A stretch of 20,234 nucleotides of DNA from CALWOS01 sp963595735 (GCA_963595735.1 CAVBJJ010000035.1:1-20234), one strand, 5' to 3'. Shown: positions 7,623-15,982, numbered from the stretch's first letter. Notes: a model not told the origin generated them from the sequence alone. A program made the numbers and translations.

Positions 7623-8582
7623 ATGGAATTGCAAAAACGAAAAATCGTCATTATCGGCGCAGGCCATGTCGGCTCGCACGCGGGCTATTCCCTGCTTTCC
7701 CAGGGGCTGGCGGAGGAGATCGTCTACATTGATGTAGATCAGAAAAAAGCCCAGGCACAAGCACTGGATCTGTACGACGCCACAAACTATCTCCCCAGCA
7801 GAGCAAAGGTACGCGCCGGGGATTACACAGACGCGGCGGATGCGCAGCTGCTGATCGTTGCGGCGGGACCGCTGCCGGATATGGGCAAGGGACAAACCCG
7901 CATGGATACCCTGCAGCAGACGGTTTCCATCGTAAAAGAAGTGGTGGAGGCCATCCGAATGTCCGGCTTTGCCGGGATCATACTGAACATTTCCAACCCT
8001 GCGGATGTGATCACCCATTACATCCAGCACCAGCTGCAATGGCCGGCGGCGCGGATCCTGTCCACCAGCACCACACTGGACTCCGCCCGACTGCGCCGGG
8101 CGCTGGCAGAGGCCACCGGGATCGATCAAAAATCCATTCAGGCCTACGCCCTGGGCGAACACGGCGAAAGCCAAATGGTTCCCTGGTCTGCGGTGACGAT
8201 CGGCGGCAAGCCCCTGAGCCAGCTGCGGCAGGAAAAGCCGGATACCTTTGGCAAGCTGGATCTGGAGGCCATTGCCACGGCGGGAAAAGCCGGCGGCTGG
8301 AAGATTCTGGGCGGAAAAGGCTCCACGGAGTTTGGCATCGGCGCTTCCATCGCGGAGGTAGTACGGGCGATATTCCATGATGAAAACCGCGTGCTGCCGG
8401 TGTCCGTCCTGCTTCAGGGCGAATACGGCTGGCAGGATGTATACGCCAGCGTGCCGGCACTGCTGAACAAAAACGGCGTTGCGGATATCATCCAGCTGCA
8501 GCTCACGGCGGAGGAACAGAAACAGTTCGACGCCTCCTGCCGGACAATGACGGAAAACTATCAGCTTTCCTTGACACTGTAA
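7623..8582 (+). CDS. L-2-hydroxyacid dehydrogenase (lactate / 2-hydroxyisocaproate type)
   Basis: This 319-residue NAD-dependent enzyme of the LDH/MDH superfamily would interconvert a 2-oxo acid and its L-2-hydroxy acid. GAGHVGS (12-18) is the dinucleotide loop and D37 ends the second beta strand, favouring NAD. R93, NISNPAD (122-128), the LDSARLR motif with R156, and the catalytic H180 in GEHGES are all present. The active-site loop AAGPLPDMGKGQTRMD is about two residues longer than in ordinary lactate dehydrogenases, a trait seen in hydroxyisocaproate dehydrogenases that accept bulky side chains. The ATG has GGAGG seven bases upstream. Its place inside a methionine-type importer operon suggests an amino-acid-derived substrate such as 4-methylthio-2-oxobutyrate; this is inference. 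Confidence 0.85.
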   Translation: MELQKRKIVIIGAGHVGSHAGYSLLSQGLAEEIVYIDVDQKKAQAQALDLYDATNYLPSRAKVRAGDYTDAADAQLLIVAAGPLPDMGKGQTRMDTLQQTVSIVKEVVEAIRMSGFAGIILNISNPADVITHYIQHQLQWPAARILSTSTTLDSARLRRALAEATGIDQKSIQAYALGEHGESQMVPWSAVTIGGKPLSQLRQEKPDTFGKLDLEAIATAGKAGGWKILGGKGSTEFGIGASIAEVVRAIFHDENRVLPVSVLLQGEYGWQDVYASVPALLNKNGVADIIQLQLTAEEQKQFDASCRTMTENYQLSLTL

Positions 8583-8652
8583 GACTATTATAAAGTATAA
8601 ACACAAACAACAAAAAAAGAGACATCATAAAAATTTTTTGGAGGTAAATAAG

Positions 8653-9555
8653 ATGAAACGGAAAAAGATACTGGCATTGGCACTGTCCGCTGCGGCGCTG
8701 CTCCTGGCGCTGACGGCCTGCTCCTCTCAGGGAAGCGGCGACAAGAACACGGCAAACGGCAGTCAACCTGCAACGGCGGATGCCAGCAGCGGCGAGACCG
8801 TCACGGTGAAGCTGGGCGTTGTAGGCGGCATTTATGAGGATCTGTGGGCGCCGGCCAAGGAAGCCCTGAAGGACGAGGGCATTGACCTGGAGTTCGTGCA
8901 GTTCTCCGACTATGTCACCCCCAACAACGCGCTGGCAAACGGCGAGATCGACCTGAACGCTTTCCAGCACCGGATCTATCTCCAGAGCGAGATCGACAAC
9001 TACGGTTATGAGATCCAGAACATCGGCAACACCTTTATCATCCCCCTGAATATCTACTCCGAAAAGGTCTCCTCCGTTGAGGAGCTCAAGGACGGCGACA
9101 CCGTGGCCATCCCGGACGACCTGACCAACGGCGGACGCGCCCTGAAGGTGCTGGAGGCTGCCGGACTGATCGAGCTGGATCCCGACGCCGCGTTTAACCC
9201 CACGCTAGATGACATTGTCAAGTACAACACCAACATCCAGATCGAGGAGCTCAAGGCCAATGTGATCCCCTCCGCGCTGGCGGATGTGACCGCCGCCGTG
9301 GTCAACGGCAACTATGCCCTGGACTTTGGCCTGGAAACAGAGGGCGCCATCTACAAGGACTCCGTTCTGGATGTGGAGGAGTACTGGAACCTCATCGCCG
9401 CCCGCAAAGCTGATCTGGAAGATCCGGACACACTGGCCGTGTACAAGAAGGTCGTTGCAGCCTTCCAGTCCCCGGAGACAGAAAAGGTGTTCAACGACAC
9501 CTTTGGCGGCTACTTTATCAAGGTCGGCTGGGATCAGGATCTGCTGGCAGAGTAA
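8653..9555 (+). CDS. metQ: Methionine-type ABC importer, substrate-binding lipoprotein (MetQ/NlpA family)
   Basis: The product has 300 residues. The ATG at 8653 has GGAGG nine bases upstream. The N-terminus is a lipoprotein signal: MKRKK, a hydrophobic core, and the lipobox LTAC with Cys23 as the lipidation site, so the mature protein is tethered outside the membrane. A Ser/Gly/Thr-rich linker runs to about residue 50. The NlpA domain then begins (VTVKLGVVGG), with typical features such as FVQFSDYVTPNNALANGEID, NAFQH and IPDDLTNGGRAL. It delivers ligand to MetNI. The intergenic gap before it is 70 bases and A-rich, longer than at most other junctions of the operon. Confidence 0.93.
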   Translation: MKRKKILALALSAAALLLALTACSSQGSGDKNTANGSQPATADASSGETVTVKLGVVGGIYEDLWAPAKEALKDEGIDLEFVQFSDYVTPNNALANGEIDLNAFQHRIYLQSEIDNYGYEIQNIGNTFIIPLNIYSEKVSSVEELKDGDTVAIPDDLTNGGRALKVLEAAGLIELDPDAAFNPTLDDIVKYNTNIQIEELKANVIPSALADVTAAVVNGNYALDFGLETEGAIYKDSVLDVEEYWNLIAARKADLEDPDTLAVYKKVVAAFQSPETEKVFNDTFGGYFIKVGWDQDLLAE

Positions 9556-9650
9556 AACAAAAGCTGTTATAATACTAATATAGAGGAAAAGTACCGTTGG
9601 GAGACAAAAAATCACCGGCGGTGCTTTCCGCTATCATGGAGGAATGCGCA

Positions 9651-11057
9651 ATGGGAATCCACACACAGGCGCTGCGGGAGATCATTCCCGACCCGAGCCG
9701 CCTGCTTTTGGGAGCAGACATCCCGGAATCATACGGCAGCGACGCCCTGCAGCGGCGCAGAGGCACGGCGCAGGCGCTGGTGTTTCCGCTGACAACACAG
9801 GAGGTCAGCGCCGTGCTGCGGCATTGCCACCGGCACCGCATTCCGGTCACGCCCCGGGGCGCGGGCACCAACCTGGTCGGCTCCACCGTCCCGGTGCAGG
9901 GCGGGGTCATTCTGGATCTTTCCCGGATGAACCGGGTGCTGGAACTGGATGAAAACACCATGACCATCACCGTGGAGCCGGGAATGCTGCTGCAGGATCT
10001 GCAGGCCTATGTGGAAGCGCGGGGCCTGTTTTACCCGCCGGATCCCGGCGAAAAGGCCTCCAGCATCGGCGGCAACATCAGCACCAACGCCGGCGGGATG
10101 CGGGCGGTGAAGTATGGCGTGACCCGGGATTATGTACGGGGGCTGGAGGCCGTGCTGGCAGACGGCACCGTCCTGACCCTGGGCGGCAAGCAGGTAAAGG
10201 ACGCCAGCGGCCTGCCCCTGCGGCAGCTGCTGATCGGCTCCGAGGGAACGCTGGCAGTCATTACCAAATGCCTGCTGCGGCTGCTGCCCAAGCCGGAAGC
10301 GGCGTGCAGCGTGCTTGTACCGTATCCGGATCTGGAAACGGGCATCCAAAGCGTGCTGGCGATCCTCCGGGCGGACGCAAATCCCACCGCGGTGGAATTT
10401 CTGGAGCGAAAGGTGGTGGCGCTGGGAGAGCAGTTTTCCGGCGTACGCTATCCCCGGCCGGACGCCGGCTCCTATATCCTGCTGACCTTTGACGGCCACC
10501 GCAGCGAGGTGGAGGCCAATACCGCGCGGGTACGGAAGCTGGCGCTGGAAAACGGCGCGCTGGAGTATATCACGCTGCACGACCCCGCGCAGGCGGCGGA
10601 TGTCTGGAAGCTGCGGGGCGCGCTGGTAAAAGCGGTGGAAGCCTTTTCCGAGCAGGAGCCGGTGGATATTGTCGTACCCATCAGCCGCACGGCGGAGTTC
10701 ATCCGCTTTGTCCACCGGCAGGAAGCATCTTCCGGGATGCGGATGGTCGGCTTTGGCCATGCCGGGGACGGCAATGTGCATTTGTGCGTGCTGCGGGATG
10801 GGCGGCAGCAGGAATGCTGGGAGCGGGAGCTGCACGCCAATATGGACGCAATTTATGCCGAGGCGTACCGCCTGGGCGGCGTGGCCTCTGGCGAGCACGG
10901 CATCGGCCTTGCCAAGCGCCGCTATTTCCTGCACCAGACCCCGCCGGAAACTCTGGCGGCGATGAACGCGATCAAAACCGCCCTCGACCCACTACACATT
11001 CTCAACGACCAAAAATCCTATGTTACGGGAGGAACGAACCATGCAGAAACTCTCTGA
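9651..11057 (+). CDS. FAD-linked 2-hydroxyacid dehydrogenase (GlcD / D-lactate dehydrogenase family)
   Basis: The product has 468 residues, normal for GlcD-type enzymes that oxidise a 2-hydroxy acid (often D-lactate or glycolate) to the 2-oxo acid. The ATG at 9651 follows GGAGG by eight bases; an upstream in-frame TTG at 9597 is less well supported. The FAD-binding half shows TPRGAGTNLVG near 67-77 and the GGNISTNAGGMRAVKYG segment near 143-159. The C-terminal oxidase half shows GFGHAGDGNVHL (367-378) and SGEHGIGLAKR near 413-423. No iron-sulfur domain is fused and no etfA/etfB is adjacent, so the electron acceptor is not evident. It overlaps the aminotransferase start by 17 bases. Confidence 0.9.
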   Translation: MGIHTQALREIIPDPSRLLLGADIPESYGSDALQRRRGTAQALVFPLTTQEVSAVLRHCHRHRIPVTPRGAGTNLVGSTVPVQGGVILDLSRMNRVLELDENTMTITVEPGMLLQDLQAYVEARGLFYPPDPGEKASSIGGNISTNAGGMRAVKYGVTRDYVRGLEAVLADGTVLTLGGKQVKDASGLPLRQLLIGSEGTLAVITKCLLRLLPKPEAACSVLVPYPDLETGIQSVLAILRADANPTAVEFLERKVVALGEQFSGVRYPRPDAGSYILLTFDGHRSEVEANTARVRKLALENGALEYITLHDPAQAADVWKLRGALVKAVEAFSEQEPVDIVVPISRTAEFIRFVHRQEASSGMRMVGFGHAGDGNVHLCVLRDGRQQECWERELHANMDAIYAEAYRLGGVASGEHGIGLAKRRYFLHQTPPETLAAMNAIKTALDPLHILNDQKSYVTGGTNHAETL

Positions 11058-12237
11058 GCGCACAGCCAGCTTTACCGATTCCGTCATCCGCCGGATGACC
11101 CGGGTCTCCAACCAATACGGGGCGGTGAATCTGTCCCAGGGCTTTCCGGATTTTGACCCGCCGCGGGAAATTCTGGATCGTCTGGCCCAGGTGGCTCACG
11201 AGGACTACCACCAGTATTCCATCACCTGGGGCGCGCAGAATTTCCGGGAGGCGCTGGCGGACAAGCAAAGCCGCTTTATGGGCAGAAAAATCGACCCCAA
11301 CAGGGAGATCGTTGTCACCTGCGGCAGCACGGAGGCCATGATGGCCGCCATGATGACCGTGACCGATCCCGGCGACAAGGTGGTGATCTTCTCCCCTTTT
11401 TACGAAAATTACGGCGCGGACACCATCCTTGCCGGGGCGGAACCGATCTATGTGCCCCTGGTTCCGCCGAGCTACCGCTTTGACCCCGAGGTGCTGGAGG
11501 ACGCCTTCCGGCAGCGCCCCAAAGCGCTGGTGCTCTGCAATCCCTCCAACCCCTGCGGAAAGGTATTTACCCGGCAGGAGCTGGAGACCATCGCCGCTCT
11601 GGCAGCCAAGTACGATGTGTTCGTGATCGCGGACGAAGTGTATGAGCACATCATCTATGCCCCCCACCGGCACACCTATTTCGCCACCCTGCCGGGGATG
11701 TGGGATCGGACGATCTCCTGCTCCTCCCTTTCCAAGACCTATTCCATCACCGGCTGGCGGCTGGGGTATATCATCGCCGCGCCGGAGATCATTGACCGCG
11801 CCCGGAAGGTGCATGATTTCCTGACCGTTGGCGCGGCCGCGCCCCTGCAGGAGGCCGTGATTCCCGGCCTGCGCTTCGGGCAGGAATATTACGATGACCT
11901 GCAGGCCAAGTACACCCACAAAAAGGAGCTGTTCCTCCGGGGGCTGGACGACCTGCACATTGCCCATAACGACCCGGAGGGCGCTTACTATGTGATGCTG
12001 GACATCTCCGAATTTGGCTACGACAGCGACCTGCGCTTTTGTGAGGATCTGGCACGGCTGGTGGGCGTGGGCGCGGTACCCGGCTCCAGCTTTTTCCGGG
12101 AACCGGTCAACCACCTGATCCGCTTCCACTTTGCCAAAAAGGACGAGACCCTGCTGGAGGCGCTGAACCGGCTGGAGCAATTGAAAACAAAAATTCCCCC
12201 CAAGGGAAAAAACACGGGAAAGGCGGGAGCACTGTGA
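11041..12237 (+). CDS. PLP-dependent class I aminotransferase (methionine/kynurenine type)
   Basis: The product has 398 residues and fold type I. The ATG at 11041 has GGGAGG eight bases upstream and is preferred over an in-frame ATG at 11020. The N-terminal LSQGFPDFDPP (31-41) and YHQYSITWG (56-64) match the subgroup that contains E. coli YbdL (methionine aminotransferase) and kynurenine aminotransferases. NPSNPCGK (167-174), IADEVYEH (196-203) and SSLSKTYSITGWRLGY (228-243), with the Schiff-base Lys232, are intact. The reaction would be amino acid to 2-oxo acid and back. The subgroup fits the methionine-type importer in the same operon. The stop codon overlaps the start of the M20 gene. Confidence 0.9.
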   Translation: MQKLSERTASFTDSVIRRMTRVSNQYGAVNLSQGFPDFDPPREILDRLAQVAHEDYHQYSITWGAQNFREALADKQSRFMGRKIDPNREIVVTCGSTEAMMAAMMTVTDPGDKVVIFSPFYENYGADTILAGAEPIYVPLVPPSYRFDPEVLEDAFRQRPKALVLCNPSNPCGKVFTRQELETIAALAAKYDVFVIADEVYEHIIYAPHRHTYFATLPGMWDRTISCSSLSKTYSITGWRLGYIIAAPEIIDRARKVHDFLTVGAAAPLQEAVIPGLRFGQEYYDDLQAKYTHKKELFLRGLDDLHIAHNDPEGAYYVMLDISEFGYDSDLRFCEDLARLVGVGAVPGSSFFREPVNHLIRFHFAKKDETLLEALNRLEQLKTKIPPKGKNTGKAGAL

Positions 12238-13430
12238 TTGACTTTAAGCAGGAAGCCCAGCGGCAGCAGGACTATCTGACCGCGCTGCGGCGGGCGTTTC
12301 ACCGGCATCCGGAGCTGGGCTTGCAGGAGTTCCAGACCGCCGCGCGTATTGAAGCGGAGCTGCAGAGCTTCGGCATCCCCACCGCGCGCCGGGGCGAGAC
12401 CGGCGTTTTGGGCGTGATCTCCGGAGAAAAGGCAGGCGGAGGCATTGTAGTGCTGCGGGCGGATATTGACGCCCTGCCCATTCAGGAGGAGCGGGAAACG
12501 GACTACCGCTCCCAGGTTCCCGGCGTGATGCACGCCTGCGGACACGACGCCCACACAGCCTGCCTGCTGGGCGCGGCCAAACTGCTGGCGGAGCACCGGG
12601 GGGAGTTCGGCGGGGAGATCCGTCTGGTCTTTCAGCCGGCGGAGGAGATTGGCCAGGGAACCAAGCCCTTTCTCGATGCCGGCGTGCTGGAGGGCGCGGC
12701 GCGGGTGTTCGGCCTGCACACAGCCTATGACCTGCCCTCCGGCACCGTGGGGCTGAAGCCCGGCCTGAACAATGCGGCAACGGATCATTTCCGCATCACG
12801 ATCTCCGGAAAGGCAACGCATATCTCTACGCCGGAGCGGGGTGTGGACGCTTTGTACATTGCCAGCCAGCTGGTGGTGGGTCTGCAGGCGCTGGTGACCC
12901 GCTGCACCTCCCCGGTGGAGCCGGTGGTCATCGGTGTGGGCAAGCTGCACGCCGGAACCACCTACAACGCCGTGGCGGAGTCCGCGGTGCTGGAGGGTAC
13001 CACCCGCACGGTATCCCAGGAACAGCGCTATCGCATCCGGGCGCTGGTGGATCAGGCCGCACAGAACACGGCGGCGATCTACGGCGGCAAGGCCGAGAGC
13101 CTTTGGACGGAGTTCACCCCGCCGCTGATCAACGACCCCCAGTCCTGCCGGGAGGCGGCAGCAGTCGTGCAGGCGCTGGGCGGCACGGTGGAGACCACGC
13201 GTCCCTTGTCCCTCAGCGGGGACAACTTCGCGGACTTTCAGCTGTATGTGCCGGGGGTCTATGCCTATCTCGGCACGGGAAATCCCGCCCTGCCGGATAC
13301 GGTGCGCTCCAACCACAACGGCTGCTTTGATCTGGACGAGGCAACGCTTCCCCTTGGGGCTGCCCTGTATGCTGCCTATGCCGTGGATGTGCTGTCCCGG
13401 GAAGGAAAAGCCGAAGCGGTAGAAATCTAA
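12234..13430 (+). CDS. M20-family metal-dependent amidohydrolase (N-acyl amino acid type)
   Basis: The product has 398 residues. The GTG start overlaps the aminotransferase stop in a GTGA junction, with GGGAG just upstream. The N-terminus has FHRHPELGLQEFQTA, typical of the M20D group (hippurate hydrolase, N-acetyl-amino-acid and IAA-amino-acid hydrolases). Probable metal ligands are Cys102 and His104 in HACGHDAHT, Glu138 in PAEE, His162 in GLHT and His361 in SNHNG. A lid/dimerisation domain with GKATHISTP begins near 192. It would hydrolyse an amide to release a free amino acid, plausibly an N-acyl methionine or other hydrophobic amino acid; the substrate is inferred from context. Confidence 0.9.
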   Translation: MIDFKQEAQRQQDYLTALRRAFHRHPELGLQEFQTAARIEAELQSFGIPTARRGETGVLGVISGEKAGGGIVVLRADIDALPIQEERETDYRSQVPGVMHACGHDAHTACLLGAAKLLAEHRGEFGGEIRLVFQPAEEIGQGTKPFLDAGVLEGAARVFGLHTAYDLPSGTVGLKPGLNNAATDHFRITISGKATHISTPERGVDALYIASQLVVGLQALVTRCTSPVEPVVIGVGKLHAGTTYNAVAESAVLEGTTRTVSQEQRYRIRALVDQAAQNTAAIYGGKAESLWTEFTPPLINDPQSCREAAAVVQALGGTVETTRPLSLSGDNFADFQLYVPGVYAYLGTGNPALPDTVRSNHNGCFDLDEATLPLGAALYAAYAVDVLSREGKAEAVEI

Positions 13431-13435
13431 AATGC

Positions 13436-13473
13436 AAAAAGCCCTCTGCGCGGAAAAATCCGTGCAGAGGGCT
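13436..13473 (-). terminator. Terminator between converging fakA and the importer operon
   Basis: The stem AGCCCTCTGC (13440-13449) pairs with GCAGAGGGCT (13464-13473), and an inner CGGA/TCCG extends it. Read on the minus strand it is followed by a run of T (13440-13436), so it fits termination of fakA best. It lies after both stop codons and may also stop the plus-strand operon, though no T-run follows on that strand. Confidence 0.85.
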
Positions 13474-13488
13474 ATGTAGTATTCTCAA

Positions 13489-15111
13489 TTATTCTGCGGC
13501 GATCACATAATAGTAAACCGGCTGGCCGCCGTTGATGATGTTGATCTCCGTATCGGGAAATTTTTCCGCCAGGAACGCCGCTGCGCTTTTGGCGTCCTGC
13601 TCGGTCACATCCTCACCATAATACAGGGTGAGAACAACGGGATCCATTGCCCGCAGCTCCGTGCAGAGCTTATCCAGCAGGGGCTGCAGCTCCGTGCAGC
13701 TGCCCAGCAGCGCGCCGTCCAGCAAGCCCAGATATTCGTTGGCGTGAATTTCGTGTCCGCCGAAATCGGAATCCCGGGCGGCATAGGTCACCTGAGCGGT
13801 GCGCACAGTCCCGGCCATTTCGCCCATGCGCTCGATCAAAGCGGCGCCGTCCTCGCTGTCCGGGTCATAGGCCAGCATGGCGGCAACGCCCTGGGGCACG
13901 GTGCGGGTGGGCAGGACCACGACCTTTTTCTTGGTCAGCGGAATACACTGCTCCGCTGCCATGATGATATTCTTGTTGTTCGGCAGCACAATGACCAGCT
14001 CCGCCGGCGTGCGCTCCACTTCCCGGAGAATGTCCTCCGTGGAGGGGTTCATGGTCTGACCGCCGGTGACGATGCTGTCCACGCCCAGCTCCCGGAACAG
14101 AGCCTCCATGCCGGCGCCGGCACAGACCGAAACCACGCCAAAGGGCTTTTCCGGCGCGGCGTTTTCCGCCTCCTGGATCCCCTCCAGCGCGGTGTGCTGC
14201 TCCCGCATATTTTCCACCTTGACCGTCAGCAGCGAGCCATAGGTGAGCGCTTCCGTGAGAGCTTTGCCCGGCTCGTCTGTGTGGACATGGACCTTGATGA
14301 TCTCGTCATCGTCCACCACCACAACACAGTCGCCGATGGCCTCCAGACAGGCGCGCAGCAGCGCAACAGACTTGGCGTTTTCCTTTTGCACGATGAATTC
14401 CGTGCAGTAGCCAAAGGTGATCTCCTCCGTGCTGAAGGCGGAAAAGTCGGCCTTTTCATTGCCGGCGGGCAGCGCCGGCTCCGCACAGGAGACCGCGCGA
14501 CCCTGCAGGGAGTCCAGCATGGCCTCCAGAATGATCACATAGCCCTTGCCGCCGGCGTCCACGACCCCGGCGCGCTTGAGCACGGGGTTCTGCTCCACCG
14601 TGTTGGCCAGCGCCTCCTTGGCGGCCTCCAACGCGCAGACCAGCAGCAGCTCCACATCCGTTCCGGCCTTGCAGAAATCCTCCGCCGCCGCCGCAGCAAG
14701 ACGGGAAACGGTCAGCACCGTTCCCTCCGCCGGCTTCATCACGGCCTTATAGGCGGCCTCCACACCGGCGGTCATGGATGCGGCAAAGTCCTTCGCCCCA
14801 AAGCTCTCCTTGCCCTTCAGCCCCTTGCTCATGCCCCGGAAAAGCAGGGACAAGATCACGCCGGAGTTGCCCCGGGCGCCCCGCAGCAGGGCGGAAGCGG
14901 CAGTGTCCGCGACCGCCGTTGCGGTCTTGGGCGCTTTTTTCCGCAGCTCCGTGGCGGCGGCACGCATGGTCAGGGACATATTGGTGCCGGTGTCGCCGTC
15001 GGGGACGGGGAAGACATTCAGCTCATTGATCAGTTGTTTATTCTGTTCCAGGGCGTCGCTTGCACACAGCAGCATTTCCGCAAAAGCGGCGCCGGTTATG
15101 ATTTCTTTCAT
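13489..15111 (-). CDS. fakA: Fatty acid kinase FakA (YloV family, DAK2 domain)
   Basis: The product has 540 residues, the usual size. In this family FakA phosphorylates fatty acids held by a DegV-type FakB protein, giving acyl-phosphate for phospholipid synthesis. The DAK2 domain occupies the first 200 or so residues: PVPDGDTGTNMSLTM places Asp38, Asp40 and Asn44 at the metal/ATP site, and LLRGARGNSGVILS is the second nucleotide loop. The middle and C-terminal parts (from FGYCTEFIV onward, with the HVHTDEPG motif and a DegV-like tail) match YloV. The ATG has GAGGTG about eight bases upstream. It follows yloU after 69 bases in one transcript. No fakB gene is in the window. Confidence 0.92.
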   Translation of the reverse strand: MKEIITGAAFAEMLLCASDALEQNKQLINELNVFPVPDGDTGTNMSLTMRAAATELRKKAPKTATAVADTAASALLRGARGNSGVILSLLFRGMSKGLKGKESFGAKDFAASMTAGVEAAYKAVMKPAEGTVLTVSRLAAAAAEDFCKAGTDVELLLVCALEAAKEALANTVEQNPVLKRAGVVDAGGKGYVIILEAMLDSLQGRAVSCAEPALPAGNEKADFSAFSTEEITFGYCTEFIVQKENAKSVALLRACLEAIGDCVVVVDDDEIIKVHVHTDEPGKALTEALTYGSLLTVKVENMREQHTALEGIQEAENAAPEKPFGVVSVCAGAGMEALFRELGVDSIVTGGQTMNPSTEDILREVERTPAELVIVLPNNKNIIMAAEQCIPLTKKKVVVLPTRTVPQGVAAMLAYDPDSEDGAALIERMGEMAGTVRTAQVTYAARDSDFGGHEIHANEYLGLLDGALLGSCTELQPLLDKLCTELRAMDPVVLTLYYGEDVTEQDAKSAAAFLAEKFPDTEINIINGGQPVYYYVIAAE

Positions 15112-15136
15112 TGCGGTTTCACCTCAGAATAATGTT

Positions 15137-15155
15137 GCGGGCGGAACACGCCCGC
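15137..15155 (-). other. Stem-loop between yloU and fakA
   Basis: GCGGGCG and CGCCCGC are perfect 7-base arms around five bases. On the minus strand it is followed by AACATTATT rather than a T-run. It may adjust the yloU/fakA transcript ratio rather than terminate. Confidence 0.45.
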
Positions 15156-15180
15156 TTTTCGCCGGGAAATGGAACAAAGT

Positions 15181-15534
15181 TCAGTTCATCTGCACAGCGT
15201 CCACAAAAACATCTACAGAGTGCACGGGGACGCCGGTCGCGGAGGCGACCTTATAGCTGACCTCGCTCATAATGCTCTGGCAGATGGTGACCAGATTCAC
15301 GCCGTAATCCACAACGATGTGCAGGGAAATGGAGACGCTGTTGTCCTCATTGAGCTGCACGGTAACGCCCTTGGACATGGACTCCCGGCGCAGCAGCTGG
15401 TACAGGCCGTTTTCCTTTGCGCGGCCGGCCATGCCCTTTACCCCAAAGCACTTTGTGGCGGCGTCGCCGGCCAGGTTGGTAAAGACTTCTGTGGCGATGC
15501 TGATCTCGCCCTTATCCGTTGTCATAGCAATCAT
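15181..15534 (-). CDS. yloU: Asp23/Gls24 family envelope-stress protein (YloU)
   Basis: The product has 117 residues. The ATG at 15534 has AGGAG (15548-15544) nine bases upstream. The sequence shows the family pattern: an early KGEISIATEVFTNLAGDAA, a Gly-rich middle, alternating hydrophobics in VSISLHIVVDYGVNLVTIC, and an ending VHSVDVFVDAVQ. Members are small cytosolic or membrane-associated proteins linked to envelope homeostasis, and yloU normally sits directly before the FakA gene as here. Biochemical activity is unknown for the family. It is first in the two-gene minus-strand operon. Confidence 0.92.
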   Translation of the reverse strand: MIAMTTDKGEISIATEVFTNLAGDAATKCFGVKGMAGRAKENGLYQLLRRESMSKGVTVQLNEDNSVSISLHIVVDYGVNLVTICQSIMSEVSYKVASATGVPVHSVDVFVDAVQMN

Positions 15535-15570
15535 AGTAAAAAACTCCTTCCTTATTTTTGGAGGGAAAGC

Positions 15571-15590
15571 AAGGGGAAAACGCTCCCCTT
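15571..15590 (-). other. Stem-loop in the yloU leader
   Basis: AAGGGGA and TCCCCTT are perfect 7-base arms around six bases, about 23 bases upstream of the yloU ribosome site. No T-run follows. A role in translation or mRNA stability is possible but unsupported. Confidence 0.4.
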
Positions 15591-15680
15591 ATTGCAGCTT
15601 TGCCGCGACCTCCAGGGGCGCGGACAAAAGCATTTCCGGTTCGTGCCGCGCTGTATCATACGGTTACACGGCAGCAACTT

Positions 15681-15709
15681 ATTATAATACACCTGAAAAC
15701 AAAGTACAA
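15681..15709 (-). promoter_or_regulatory. Promoter of yloU-fakA
   Basis: On the minus strand TTGTAC (15709-15704) and a perfect TATAAT (15686-15681) are 17 bases apart. The leader to the yloU start would be about 140 bases. Confidence 0.75.
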
Positions 15710-15798
15710 GAAGTATTTTCCGGATTCCCCTGTCATGGAATTTTTTGCGGGAAATGTGCGTATCCTGACAACACAATACAATACTATATCACGAAAAA

Positions 15799-15815
15799 TG
15801 TAAAGAAACTGTAAA
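15799..15815. promoter_or_regulatory. Direct repeat TGTAAA-N5-TGTAAA between divergent promoters
   Basis: Two TGTAAA copies (15799-15804 and 15810-15815) have an 11-base period. On the opposite strand they read TTTACA-N5-TTTACA, which resembles binding sites of OmpR/PhoP-type response regulators. The remaining DNA from 15710 to 15904 is AT-rich and shows no gene. Confidence 0.3.
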
Positions 15816-15904
15816 GAATGAAAAACTGGGGACTATGTTGCAAAAATTCCTGTGCGGGGAGAGAGATTTATTGGAATTGTAGAGACAAATCAGGCTATTT
15901 TAGA

Positions 15905-15933
15905 TTTACAAAAACAAAAAAAAGTGCTATAAT
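15905..15933 (+). promoter_or_regulatory. Promoter of nifJ
   Basis: TTTACA (15905-15910) and a perfect TATAAT (15928-15933) have a 17-base, very A-rich spacer. The likely start near 15940 gives a leader of about 135 bases. Confidence 0.8.
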
Positions 15934-15982
15934 GCTAGCGCAGAAATGTCAATGTATTTTCCACAGTTCTCCTTTTTTCGGT

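Noticed and set aside
8571..8601. Internal promoter before metQ (TTGACA at 8571, TATAAA at 8596)
   Set aside because: The spacer would be 19 bases, and the TTGACA lies in coding sequence; support is too weak to list, though separate metQ expression would be plausible.
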